From Bacteroidota bacterium (lineage in GTDB: Bacteria > Bacteroidota > Bacteroidia > Chitinophagales > Chitinophagaceae), in NCBI GenBank assembly GCA_023386235.1, contig JAEWKC010000020.1, positions 1 to 64,000 of the forward strand: a stretch of 64,000 nt of DNA, written 5' to 3'. The position numbers were made by a program, and so were the translations under genes. Each line of letters starts with the position of its first letter. Position 1 is the stretch's first letter. The notes beneath the pieces were generated by a model. The model did not search any database and was not told the DNA's origin. It was given only the letters and a program-made list of their open reading frames with translations. Shown one piece after another: positions 38,690-47,000 of the stretch.

Positions 38690-39614
38690 AGAAGCAAAAA
38701 AAATCCTTAAGGAATTAGGGTTGCCAGCAGCACAACAAAATGAAATTTCAGCCTACACATTGCTTGCCCTTTGCGATATAAAACCTCGTAGCAATTGGAG
38801 TAATGCCACTAAAGCAAGTTTGAAAGTTTCAAAAGGTATTATGGCATTTTGTAAAGACATTTACAAAAAAGAATATGCTCCCAATACAAGAGAGACATTT
38901 CGCCGGCAAGTATTGCATCAATTCGTTCAGGCAAGAATTGCCGATTACAATCCTGATAACCCAAGCCTTCCGGTTAATAGCCCCAATGCACATTACGCAA
39001 TTACAGAAGAAGCATTAGAAGCTATCAGAACTTTTGGAACAAAAGCATGGAAAGAAGGGGCAGAAAGATTTAAGTCAGAAGTTGGCGAACTTTCAAGACG
39101 TTACCTCAAAGAAAGAAAACAAAATTTAATCCCGGTAAAATTAAGCAACGGTAAAACTCTTAAGCTCTCCGCCGGAAAACACAATGTAGTTCAGGCTGCC
39201 ATTGTTCAGGATTTTGCCGCACGTTTTGCAAATGGCAGCGAGGTTCTTTATTTAGGTGATACCGCTAAAAAAGACCTCTATGTTGATAAAAAAGTTTTAA
39301 AAGAAATTGGCATACCCATTACAGCGCACAGCAAGTTGCCAGACGTAGTGCTTTTTGACAGGAAGAAAAACTGGCTTTACTTAATTGAAGCCGTTACTTC
39401 TCATGGCCCTGTCTCTCCAAAACGAATTATTGAATTGGAAGAGCTGCTCAAAGACTGTAAAGCAGGAAAAGTTTACGTATCGGCATTTCCCGACTTTGCA
39501 GAATTTAAAAAGCATTCGACAAACATTGCATGGGAGACGGAAGTTTGGGTTGTAGATTTTCCTGAACACATGATACACTTTAATGGCGACCGTTTTATGG
39601 GACCGAGATATTAA
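38676..39614 (+). CDS. BsuBI/PstI-family type II restriction endonuclease
   Basis: 312-aa restriction enzyme, near the usual length of the family (about 315 aa). The N-terminal domain resembles a DNA-binding helical domain (residues 1-110); the C-terminal PD-(D/E)xK nuclease core is LPDVVLFDRKKNWLYLIEAV (Asp223 and Glu238) followed by the family signature TSHGPVSPKR. Family members cut CTGCAG; that specificity is inferred. Its stop codon overlaps that of the convergent AraC gene through a shared TTAA. Confidence 0.9.
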   Translation: MSKIEEAKKILKELGLPAAQQNEISAYTLLALCDIKPRSNWSNATKASLKVSKGIMAFCKDIYKKEYAPNTRETFRRQVLHQFVQARIADYNPDNPSLPVNSPNAHYAITEEALEAIRTFGTKAWKEGAERFKSEVGELSRRYLKERKQNLIPVKLSNGKTLKLSAGKHNVVQAAIVQDFAARFANGSEVLYLGDTAKKDLYVDKKVLKEIGIPITAHSKLPDVVLFDRKKNWLYLIEAVTSHGPVSPKRIIELEELLKDCKAGKVYVSAFPDFAEFKKHSTNIAWETEVWVVDFPEHMIHFNGDRFMGPRY

Positions 39615-40435
39615 ATGTTCAACCGCTGCCGGTATTCCGTTGGTGTCACTCCCAAAACTTTTTTCACATAACGGGTAAAAAATGACCGGCTGGAGAATTC
39701 CATTTCATCAGCTATTTCAGCGATGTTGAGGTTTTTATTTTGCAGCAAAATAATGAGGCGCTCCTGTACGTAACGCTGTATCCATTCCGAAGCGGTAATG
39801 CCGGAAGTGGCTTTACTAATATGATTCAGGTATTTGGGTGTGATGTTAAGCTGCCGGCTGTAAAACTGAACTTCCCTTTCTTTCAGGCAGTGTTCTTCCA
39901 CCAAGACAATGAACTTTTCAAAATGTGTTCCGCTTTGCAGGCTGCGTTTCCGCCGTTCATAGTGTCTGGCAAAAAGATGCCACATCTCGAGTACAAAAAT
40001 TTGCATCTGCAGGCGCAGGGCTTCGGAATAAAACCGGTGGTCGGTTTCCAGGAACCGGTCGTGAAGCGCTTCAAAGCTGGCCAGGATCTTCCTTCTTTCC
40101 AATTTGTCTTCCGGCTTTTTTACAGGGTTTTCCCGGGAGAATAGGGTGGCATCTATACCCCAATTCTGGTCAGGAATATTATCCAGCAGAAACTGCTTTT
40201 CTACCAGCAAAATTTTTGATTTAAAATTTTTTGAGAAGGAAAGGTTCTCCACTTTGCTTTCGGCAAACCAAAACACAAAATCTCCCGCTTTGCAATGCAT
40301 CTTCCGCTTGTTGAAATCAAAACTCATCCGGCCTTTCAGGCAAAGCAGGTGCGTATGATAGCCGGAAATAAAATCTTTAGGCAGCTCCGAAAAATGCTGT
40401 ACTTCCTTAAGGATGATAAGCGGTGAATCTTTCAT
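39611..40435 (-). CDS. AraC-family transcriptional regulator (first of two)
   Basis: 274-aa regulator with an N-terminal cupin-like sensor domain (about 1-150; LLCLKGRMSFDFNKRKMHCK) and a C-terminal double helix-turn-helix (FYSRQLNITPKYLNHISK and NIAEIADEMEFSSRSFFTRY, ending VLGVTPTEYRQRL). It is divergent from the cyclophilin-like lipoprotein gene at 40552 and so probably controls that short unit. The spacer lacks the AGTAATATTGGT motif found at three other promoters of this cluster. Confidence 0.88.
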   Translation of the reverse strand: MKDSPLIILKEVQHFSELPKDFISGYHTHLLCLKGRMSFDFNKRKMHCKAGDFVFWFAESKVENLSFSKNFKSKILLVEKQFLLDNIPDQNWGIDATLFSRENPVKKPEDKLERRKILASFEALHDRFLETDHRFYSEALRLQMQIFVLEMWHLFARHYERRKRSLQSGTHFEKFIVLVEEHCLKEREVQFYSRQLNITPKYLNHISKATSGITASEWIQRYVQERLIILLQNKNLNIAEIADEMEFSSRSFFTRYVKKVLGVTPTEYRQRLNI

Positions 40436-40525
40436 ATAATTTCTCCCTGATGATTACATTGAAAGATACGTGATTTTTGACATTATTGTGGAATTATGTG
40501 TAACAATTAAGAATAAACTGTTTCT

Positions 40526-40533
40526 TATTTTTG
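40526..40533 (+). promoter_or_regulatory. -7 promoter element of the cyclophilin-like/hydrolase unit
   Basis: TATTTTTG (TAnnTTTG), 18 bp before the ATG at 40552. It lies in the spacer divergent from the first AraC gene. Confidence 0.45.
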
Positions 40534-40551
40534 TATGGTAAAAATGAAAAA

Positions 40552-41013
40552 ATGAAATATCAATTTTTGCTCGTTAGTCTCTTTTTCCCGGTGTTTATAT
40601 GGGGTTGCAGGGAAAATAAAAGTTTGGAAACAGGATTGCCATCAACAGAAATAAAAACCGGTACTATGAAATTAAAAGTAACTATTGGCACAAACGTGTT
40701 TACGGTAACGCTGGCAGATAATGAAACGGCAAAAAAATTCAGGGCATTATTGCCTTTAACAATGAATATGGCCGAACTGAACGGTAACGAGAAGTATGCA
40801 AATTTAGCTGCCGCGCTTCCGGTTCAGGCATCGGTTCCGGCCGGCCTACAAAGCGGAGACCTGATGCTGTACGGTTCTAATACTCTTGTGTTATTTTATG
40901 AAAGCTTCTCCACAACTTATTCTTACACGCGGATTGGAAAGATTGATAATGTTTCTGGATTAAAAACTGCCTTGGGTACAGGAAATGTCACTGTAAAATT
41001 TGAGCTGCAATAA
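40552..41013 (+). CDS. Cyclophilin-like lipoprotein
   Basis: 153-aa protein with a lipoprotein signal (MKYQFLLVSLFFPVFIWGC, Cys19) and a cyclophilin-like beta-barrel domain (KLKVTIGTNVFTVTLADNET, MAELNGNEKYANL, GSNTLVLFYESFSTTYSYTRIG). Bacterial members are usually cytoplasmic and co-occur with flavodoxins and aldo/keto reductases; this one should be lipid-anchored in the envelope. The start at 40552 is preferred over a TTG 21 bp upstream, which adds a charged stretch before the signal. First gene of a unit with the hydrolase at 41032. Confidence 0.85.
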   Translation: MKYQFLLVSLFFPVFIWGCRENKSLETGLPSTEIKTGTMKLKVTIGTNVFTVTLADNETAKKFRALLPLTMNMAELNGNEKYANLAAALPVQASVPAGLQSGDLMLYGSNTLVLFYESFSTTYSYTRIGKIDNVSGLKTALGTGNVTVKFELQ

Positions 41014-41031
41014 TTTTAAATATTAATAAAA

Positions 41032-42141
41032 ATGAACAAAATAAAAATAACTCATCTACTTGCATTTGTGATGCTGCTATTGATCAGCGCCGGTGCAGGC
41101 GCACAAACAATTACCTCAAAACAAAATGTAAAAAATATGGACAGGATAGCAGGCCTTACTTTTAAAGTGAATGAAAACGTAACCCGCAAAAAAGTAAGTT
41201 TTAAAAACCGCTACGGAATAGCAGTATCAGGTGATTTGTACACACCGAAAAATACCGGTAATCAAAAATTGGCTGCAATCATATTGAGTGGCCCGTTTGG
41301 AGCAGTCAAAGAGCAATCCTCCGGTTTATACGCCAATGAAATGGCTTCAAGGGGATTTGTAACATTAGCGTTCGATCCCTCATTTACAGGAGAAAGCGGC
41401 GGAGAAGTTCGCAATGTTGGTTCGCCTGAAATTTTTACAGAAGATTTTAGTGCCGCCGTGGATTATGTTGGCTTGCTGCCTTCTGTTGACCGTAACCGTA
41501 TTGGTGTTATTGGAATTTGTGGTTTGAGTGGTATGGCGCTAACCGCTGCTACAAGCGACAGCCGGATTAAAGCAGTTGCTACGGCCTCAATGTATGATAT
41601 GTCGCGCAGCATTAGCCGTGGTTACAAAGACGGGTATACATTAGAACAGCGTAAAATGGTGATAGATTATTTAAGCCAGCAGCGTTGGGCAGATGCAAGA
41701 AACGGTAAAGCTGCATTGGGGTTGCATGAAGTTCCGTTTGATGAAAAGGGTAACCTGGTAAAAGGCACAAGGATACTGCCTGAAACGCTTCCCAGCGATC
41801 CGGACCCTGTTTTAGCTGCTTTCTTTGATTATTACAAGACGCCAAGAGGTTTCCACCCAAGGTCCATTAATTCTACAACGGCATGGACAGCTACTACACC
41901 CATGTCTTTCTTCAGCTTTCCGATGGCTGCAAATATTGAATTGATCTCACCCCGGCCTGTAATGCTGATTGCCGGTGAAAAGGCACATTCCCGGTACTAT
42001 TCTGAAGATATTTATAAAATGGCTTCAGATCCTAAGGAATTAGTGATCGTTCCAAATGCGGGCCATGTGGATCTATACGACAAAGTCGATGTGATTCCTT
42101 TCGACAAACTGGAAAGTTTCTTTACACAACATTTGAAATAA
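41032..42141 (+). CDS. Exported alpha/beta hydrolase (dienelactone-hydrolase-like)
   Basis: 369-aa protein with a Sec signal (MNKIKITHLLAFVMLLLISA, cleaved near AGAGAQ). The alpha/beta fold shows in LAAIILSGPFGAVKEQSSGL, the nucleophile elbow IGVIGICGLSGMAL (Cys or Ser nucleophile) and the late His in IVPNAGHVDLYDKV. It is a paralogue of the frameshifted hydrolase at 52654-53702 (shared GAVKEQSSGLYANEMASRGF pattern). It lies 18 bp downstream of the cyclophilin-like gene. Substrate unknown. Confidence 0.87.
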   Translation: MNKIKITHLLAFVMLLLISAGAGAQTITSKQNVKNMDRIAGLTFKVNENVTRKKVSFKNRYGIAVSGDLYTPKNTGNQKLAAIILSGPFGAVKEQSSGLYANEMASRGFVTLAFDPSFTGESGGEVRNVGSPEIFTEDFSAAVDYVGLLPSVDRNRIGVIGICGLSGMALTAATSDSRIKAVATASMYDMSRSISRGYKDGYTLEQRKMVIDYLSQQRWADARNGKAALGLHEVPFDEKGNLVKGTRILPETLPSDPDPVLAAFFDYYKTPRGFHPRSINSTTAWTATTPMSFFSFPMAANIELISPRPVMLIAGEKAHSRYYSEDIYKMASDPKELVIVPNAGHVDLYDKVDVIPFDKLESFFTQHLK

Positions 42142-42175
42142 AAATGTAGTAAACTTGTATAGCAATTTATTTCAC

Positions 42176-42736
42176 ATGAGCCATCCAACTATTTTCAACC
42201 GTTTACAAAATGGGAAAACCATTTCTTTCTCCGATCCGGATTACCAACAGATTTCGCAGGCGTGCGCAGCTACTAAAAAGTTATTGATTGCTTTTAACAA
42301 TGAAACCGATGCGCGGCAGCAACTGAAATTATTGTCTGAAATTACCGGCAAACAGGCCGATGAGAGCGTGGGCATTTTCACACCGTTCTCTATTAATTAC
42401 GGGAAGAACCTGGTTTTGGGAAAGAATATATTTATCAATGCCAATTGTTCCTTTCTCGACCTGGGTGGCATTACCATAGACGATGAGGTGCTGATCGCGC
42501 CGGGTGTGGTTATTTCTTCCGAAGGCCACCCAATAGCAGCAAATGAAAGACGGATGCTCACCGTGGCGCCCGTTCATATAAAAAGAAATGCGTGGATCGG
42601 CGCTAACGCCACTATTTTGCCCGGCGTGACTATCGGCGAAAATACCATAGTGGCTGCGGGCGCTGTGGTTTCCAAAGATGTTCCGGATAACGTGATCGTG
42701 GGCGGCGTTCCGGCAAAGGTTATTAAAGAGATTTGA
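42176..42736 (+). CDS. Sugar O-acetyltransferase of the LbetaH (maltose/galactoside acetyltransferase) family
   Basis: 186-aa trimeric left-handed beta-helix acetyltransferase using acetyl-CoA. The N-terminal Mac domain (TIFNRLQNGKTISFSDPDYQ) and hexapeptide repeats (GKNIFINANCSFLDLGGITI, GANATILPGVTIGENTIVAA) are clear, with the catalytic His in SSEGHPI. No signal peptide, so cytoplasmic. ATG at 42176 preferred over an upstream TTG. It follows the hydrolase by 34 bp. Confidence 0.9.
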   Translation: MSHPTIFNRLQNGKTISFSDPDYQQISQACAATKKLLIAFNNETDARQQLKLLSEITGKQADESVGIFTPFSINYGKNLVLGKNIFINANCSFLDLGGITIDDEVLIAPGVVISSEGHPIAANERRMLTVAPVHIKRNAWIGANATILPGVTIGENTIVAAGAVVSKDVPDNVIVGGVPAKVIKEI

Positions 42737-42773
42737 GTTCTTTAAAAAATCATTCATTTAAAAAATCGTCCAA

Positions 42774-43667
42774 TCAATTCATGCTCCTGTATTCATTGGG
42801 TGTAACGCCCACCTTTTGTTTGAACAGCCGGGTAAAATGTTGCGGGTATTTAAAACCCATTTCGTAAGCAATTTCGCTTACTGATTTATTCAGGTGGAAC
42901 ATGCGTTCTTTAGCTACATCAATCACCTTTGCCTGGATGTATTCCTGCGCGGATTTGCCGGTTTCTTTTTTAATAAGGTCGCCAAAATAATTGGCTGATA
43001 AGTTCAGTGCATCCGCACAGTAAGCCACGGATGGCAAGCCGATGTTTTGTGGTTTATCTGAAGAAAAATAGCCATTCAGTAATTCTTCGAACCGTTCTAG
43101 AATACCTTTGTTTACAGTATCCCTGGTAATAAACTGCCTGTCATAGAAACGGGTGCAATAATTCAAAAACAATTCAATGTTTGATACAATTAGCTGCCTG
43201 CTGTGTTTATCTATGGCGTGTTCCAATTCATATTCAATTTTTGAAAAGCAATCTAAAATAATCTGGCGTTCTCTTTCTGACAAGTGCAGGGCCTCATTTG
43301 ACGCATAAGAAAAAAAGTTGTAGTCATTAATATTTTTACCGAGCGCAGTTCCATGCAACAGATCGGGGTGAAATACCAGGGCAATACCCTGCGGCTGGTA
43401 ATAGGTGTCCCCATTTTCACCAATGACCTGTCCCGGCGCCAGAAAAATCAATGTGCCTTTCTGGTAATCATAATTTTTTAGCCCATAGCGTAAATCGCCG
43501 CAAACAACTTTCTTCAAAAAAACCGTATAAAATCCATATTGCATCTTACTGAGTTTTCGCGGTTCTGCCTTATCTAAATGAACAACGCTTACCAGTGGGT
43601 GCAGGGTTTGATTTTTATTAAAAGTATTGTAATCATTTACCGTATCGAATTTTAAAATCTTATCCAT
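42774..43667 (-). CDS. AraC-family transcriptional regulator (second; candidate master regulator of the cluster)
   Basis: 297-aa regulator: N-terminal cupin-like ligand domain (about 1-180; YDYQKGTLIFLAPGQVIGEN) and C-terminal double helix-turn-helix (AYCADALNLSANYFGDLIKK and SVSEIAYEMGFKYPQHFTRL, ending VGVTPNEYRSMN). It is divergent from the enzyme operon at 43822; the shared spacer carries conserved site A at 43736-43771, about 70 bp upstream of this gene. Two more copies of the site lie before later operons, so this protein is the best candidate to bind them (inference from position and site geometry). Confidence 0.88.
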   Translation of the reverse strand: MDKILKFDTVNDYNTFNKNQTLHPLVSVVHLDKAEPRKLSKMQYGFYTVFLKKVVCGDLRYGLKNYDYQKGTLIFLAPGQVIGENGDTYYQPQGIALVFHPDLLHGTALGKNINDYNFFSYASNEALHLSERERQIILDCFSKIEYELEHAIDKHSRQLIVSNIELFLNYCTRFYDRQFITRDTVNKGILERFEELLNGYFSSDKPQNIGLPSVAYCADALNLSANYFGDLIKKETGKSAQEYIQAKVIDVAKERMFHLNKSVSEIAYEMGFKYPQHFTRLFKQKVGVTPNEYRSMN

Positions 43668-43688
43668 CTTTTTTGATTTTTAATAATA

Positions 43689-43696
43689 CAAATTTA
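43689..43696 (-). promoter_or_regulatory. -7 promoter element of the second AraC gene
   Basis: The minus strand reads TAAATTTG (TAnnTTTG), 22 bp before the AraC start at 43667. The same octamer, with a similar flank, serves the minus-strand oxidoreductase at 49760-50761. Confidence 0.45.
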
Positions 43697-43735
43697 CACA
43701 AACATTCCCACCTGTTTTATTGAACGCCGGTCAAT

Positions 43736-43771
43736 TAGTAATATTGGTAGAAGAAACAGTAATTGGTATAA
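43736..43771 (+). promoter_or_regulatory. Conserved AraC-type site A
   Basis: 36-bp element with the core AGTAATATTGGT (positions 2-13) and a second half-site AGTAATTGGTAT from position 23, i.e. direct repeats 21 bp apart. It matches site B (50846) at 30 of 36 positions and shares the first 13-bp half-site with site C (52552) apart from position 1. The first base lies exactly 58 bp before the -7 element at 43794. Confidence 0.8.
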
Positions 43772-43793
43772 CATCCTGCCTGAGTTTTGGACA

Positions 43794-43801
43794 GAACTTT
43801 G
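43794..43801 (+). promoter_or_regulatory. -7 element of operon A (GAACTTTG)
   Basis: GAACTTTG deviates from TAnnTTTG at one position; it lies 20 bp before the NTF2-like gene and at the same 58-bp distance from site A as in the other two promoters. A weak -7 is typical for activator-dependent promoters. Confidence 0.6.
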
Positions 43802-43821
43802 CATAACAATTGTAATAGTAA

Positions 43822-44331
43822 ATGCTACGTCCTTTCATAATACCAATAAAATTATCCATACTTGTCGCATTCCTGGTGTTTAGCATCACGGGATGCGCGC
43901 AACAAAATCAAAATTCAAAAATAAACATGCAAACTTCAAACAATAAAAATGACGAAGCGCAGGTACTGGCATTGGTTCGTCAGTTTACACAATGGATGAT
44001 TGACAGGAACACGGCTGAAATGAATAAAATAGTCGATAAAAATTTCACACTCACGCACATCACAGGATATGTGCAGCCCAAACAAGAATGGTTTGAAGAG
44101 ATCGAAAAAGAAAGCATGAAATACTATTCCTATAAAGAAGTAAAAACATCGGTGAAAATAAATGGAAGCCAGGCGGAGTTTGTTGGCCAAAACCTGCTGG
44201 ATGCCCGCATTTGGGGTTCGCGAAACAACTGGCGGCTGCAGCAAACCATGCAACTGGAAAAACGGAACGGCAATTGGATGATACTCAAATCAGTCGCCAC
44301 CACTTTTTTAAAAAATCATTATTCAAAATAA
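43822..44331 (+). CDS. NTF2-like lipoprotein (SnoaL/DUF4440-type fold)
   Basis: 169-aa protein with a lipoprotein signal (LVAFLVFSITGCAQQ, Cys25) and an NTF2-like cone domain (LALVRQFTQWMIDRNTAEMN, ... GNWMILKSVATTF). The family includes small isomerases, dehydratases and ligand-binding proteins. First gene of operon A under site A. One of three NTF2-like proteins in the cluster. Confidence 0.83.
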   Translation: MLRPFIIPIKLSILVAFLVFSITGCAQQNQNSKINMQTSNNKNDEAQVLALVRQFTQWMIDRNTAEMNKIVDKNFTLTHITGYVQPKQEWFEEIEKESMKYYSYKEVKTSVKINGSQAEFVGQNLLDARIWGSRNNWRLQQTMQLEKRNGNWMILKSVATTFLKNHYSK

Positions 44332-44342
44332 AACATTTAAAT

Positions 44343-45449
44343 ATGAAAGCAAGACAACAACAAAGCAGGCGCAATTTTTTAAGAGCAGGTACATTATTAG
44401 GCACAGCCGTTTTTGCAGCTCCTGCTATTTCATTGGGAAATTCCGCAAAGAAAGATATGCCATCTGATGCTACTATTTCAAAGACGCGCACTTTAGGTTC
44501 GGGCAGCGCTGCTATGAGCGTAAGCGCCCTGGGCCTGGGTTGCATGGGCATGACCTATCACCGCAGTTTTATTCCCGAAAAAAAATACATGATTGATCTA
44601 TTAAGAAAGGCGGTAGCAATGGAGGTCAATTTTTTTGATACTGCCGAGGTGTATGGGCCGATTACTAATGAAGTGCTGGTGGGTGAAGCGCTTCAGCCTT
44701 TTAAAGGGAAAGTACAGATTGCTACAAAATTTGGCTTTAAAGATGGCAAAGGGTCCGCAGGATTTGACAGCAGGCCCGAAAGAATAAAACTGGTTGTTGA
44801 AAACTCTTTGAAAAATTTAAGGGTAGATGCAATCGACCTGTTATACCAGCACCGTGTGGACCCGAACGTGCCTATTGAAGATGTGGCGGGTACGGTAAAA
44901 GATCTGATCAAAGCCGGCAAGGTAAAACACTTCGGGTTGAGCGAAGCGAATGCAGAAACTATCAGGAAAGCGCATGCCGTGCAGCCGGTAACCGCCCTGC
45001 AAAGTGAATATTCTTTAATGACAAGGGAGCCTGAAAACGATGTGATAAAAGTTTGTGAAGAACTGGGGATCGGCTTTGTGCCTTACAGCCCTTTAAGCCG
45101 CGGCCTGTTGACAGGCATGATCAATCAGAATACAAAATACAACGCCGCAAATGATAACCGGCCCACGCTGCCACGTTACCAGCCGGATGCCATTAAAGCT
45201 AATTGGGTAATGATCGATACGTTAGCGAAATTTGGAAATCAACGGGGCTTAACACCGGCGCAGGTTGCATTGGCCTGGTTGCTGGCGCAGAAACCGTTTA
45301 TCGTTCCTATACCCGGCACTACAAAACTTGCACATTTGCAGGAAAACCTCCGGGCAGCGGATTACGAATTTACACCGCAGGAATTACAAGATCTTACAGC
45401 AAAATTATCGGCTATCAAAATCACCGGCGGCCGTCACCCGTTTACATAG
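44343..45449 (+). CDS. Tat-exported aldo/keto reductase
   Basis: 368-aa NAD(P)H-dependent carbonyl reductase. The ATG at 44343 gives a twin-arginine signal (QSRRNFLRAGTLLGTAVFAA). The catalytic tetrad is visible: Asp99 and Tyr104 (FFDTAEVYG), Lys129 (IATKFGF) and His170 (LYQHRVD). The end resembles other perakine-reductase-like members (FIVPIPGTTKLAHLQENL). Aldo/keto reductases are normally cytoplasmic; Tat export fits a protein exported with its nicotinamide cofactor, as in glucose-fructose oxidoreductases. It follows the NTF2 gene by 11 bp. Confidence 0.9.
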   Translation: MKARQQQSRRNFLRAGTLLGTAVFAAPAISLGNSAKKDMPSDATISKTRTLGSGSAAMSVSALGLGCMGMTYHRSFIPEKKYMIDLLRKAVAMEVNFFDTAEVYGPITNEVLVGEALQPFKGKVQIATKFGFKDGKGSAGFDSRPERIKLVVENSLKNLRVDAIDLLYQHRVDPNVPIEDVAGTVKDLIKAGKVKHFGLSEANAETIRKAHAVQPVTALQSEYSLMTREPENDVIKVCEELGIGFVPYSPLSRGLLTGMINQNTKYNAANDNRPTLPRYQPDAIKANWVMIDTLAKFGNQRGLTPAQVALAWLLAQKPFIVPIPGTTKLAHLQENLRAADYEFTPQELQDLTAKLSAIKITGGRHPFT

Positions 45450-45552
45450 CCACAGCAGGCAACTAAATGAGGATCCTTACATCCTTGGTTGCCAACGGCA
45501 GTGCATAGTATGGCGTAATACTTGTGACGATTAGAATATCAAAAACAAAATC

Positions 45553-46068
45553 ATGCATAAATTATTTCTGCTATCAATGATCGTCTTTGCTTTATCGTGC
45601 AACGAAAATAATGTCGAGAAGCAACAGCCGGTTACAAATACTAAAACAGCAAATATGGATACTACAACTGAATACACAAGCCTTTTTCCCAGGGGAAATA
45701 AGGTATCTGCTGACTGGTTCGTGGGCGATGCATTTCTCACGCCGCTTTTGGTAAAAGATAAAAACAATGAATATTCCATCGGTAGTGTAACGTTTGAGCC
45801 GGGCGCCAGGACTAACTGGCACACGCACCCTAAAGGACAGGTGTTAATTGTAACCGAAGGCAACGGCCTTTACCAGGAAAAAGGCAAAGCCGCGCGGCCA
45901 ATTCGCAAAGGCGATGTAGTGAATATTCCCGAAGATGTAGAACACTGGCATGGCGCATCAGCAAACAGCAAAATGGTGCACATTGCCATCACCAATTACA
46001 AAGGGGAAGAACAGGTAAAATGGCTGCAACCTGTTTCGGAAGCAGAGTTTAAGTCGGCAAATAATTAA
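45553..46068 (+). CDS. Cupin-domain lipoprotein
   Basis: 171-aa protein with a short lipoprotein signal (MHKLFLLSMIVFALSC, Cys16) and one cupin barrel: motif 1 FEPGARTNWHTHPKGQVLIV and motif 2 NIPEDVEHWHGAS carry the His metal ligands. Similar cupins sit beside carboxymuconolactone-decarboxylase-like proteins, as here and at 56086. The 103-bp gap before it may hold an internal start, but no full promoter match was seen. Confidence 0.87.
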   Translation: MHKLFLLSMIVFALSCNENNVEKQQPVTNTKTANMDTTTEYTSLFPRGNKVSADWFVGDAFLTPLLVKDKNNEYSIGSVTFEPGARTNWHTHPKGQVLIVTEGNGLYQEKGKAARPIRKGDVVNIPEDVEHWHGASANSKMVHIAITNYKGEEQVKWLQPVSEAEFKSANN

Positions 46069-46073
46069 AACTA

Positions 46074-46994
46074 ATGCATATGAAAATTAAAAACATCATA
46101 CGCCTGAAACCTATGCTCCTCTTCATTTTAATGGTAGCAGGCATTACATTAAAAGCACAAACAACGCCCGATACAGCTACAAAAAAGAAGTACCAGGCAA
46201 AGCCTCCGCAAACACAAAAGTTCGGGGCAGATGCGTTTAAAAAAAATGAAAACACCGTTATTCGCTGGACGGGAAACGGCGGTTTCTTCATTAACAGCAG
46301 GGGCACAACGGTTATGATTGACCCGCTGCTGAAAGGATTTGATATGCCTTTATTGATTGAAATGCCTATTCAGCCTTCCGACGTTCCGCGGCTGGATGCA
46401 GTACTGATAACGCATAGCGATAATGATCATTTTAGTATTCCCACACTTACTGAATTAGCGCCACGCACAAAGGAATTCCACTCTACCCTGTATGTTGATT
46501 CGTTGATGAAAAATAAAAACTTTCCATCTTTCGGTCACAATATAGGCGATACATTCTTTGTAAATAATTTGAGAATTGTTGTAACGCCGGCTGATCATGA
46601 CTGGCAAAACGACTTACCCGAAAAAAGCGAAAGGCATTTTAAAAAAGAAGATTTTGCAGGCTTTTGGCTTGAAACTCCTGATGGAAGTATTTGGGCGCAA
46701 GGCGACTCCAGGTTGATGGACGAACATCTGAAATTAAAAACGCCTGATGCCATATTGTTTGACTTTTCTGACAGTGAATGGCATTTTACTTTTGAAGGAG
46801 CGTTGAAAATTGCCGCCGCCTATCCCAATACTCCGCTTTTATTATCTCATTGGGGAACAGTGGATGCACCTGATTTTACGCCCTTCAACGCAGATCCGGA
46901 AAAACTTTTGAAGCATGTTGTTAACCCGGGCAGGGTGGTGATCCTGGCGCCGGGAGAACCTTATATATTAAAACTACTTCACAGCAATAAATAA
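46074..46994 (+). CDS. Exported MBL-fold metal-dependent hydrolase (UlaG-like)
   Basis: 306-aa protein with a signal peptide (LLFILMVAGITLKAQ) and a metallo-beta-lactamase fold. The metal motif HSDNDH spans residues 114-119 (H-x-D-x-D-H); further ligands are in VTPADHDW, WAQGDSRL and LLSHWGTVD. UlaG-type members hydrolyse lactones or phosphodiesters. It starts 5 bp after the cupin gene stop. Confidence 0.87.
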   Translation: MHMKIKNIIRLKPMLLFILMVAGITLKAQTTPDTATKKKYQAKPPQTQKFGADAFKKNENTVIRWTGNGGFFINSRGTTVMIDPLLKGFDMPLLIEMPIQPSDVPRLDAVLITHSDNDHFSIPTLTELAPRTKEFHSTLYVDSLMKNKNFPSFGHNIGDTFFVNNLRIVVTPADHDWQNDLPEKSERHFKKEDFAGFWLETPDGSIWAQGDSRLMDEHLKLKTPDAILFDFSDSEWHFTFEGALKIAAAYPNTPLLLSHWGTVDAPDFTPFNADPEKLLKHVVNPGRVVILAPGEPYILKLLHSNK

Positions 46995-47000
46995 ATTATT

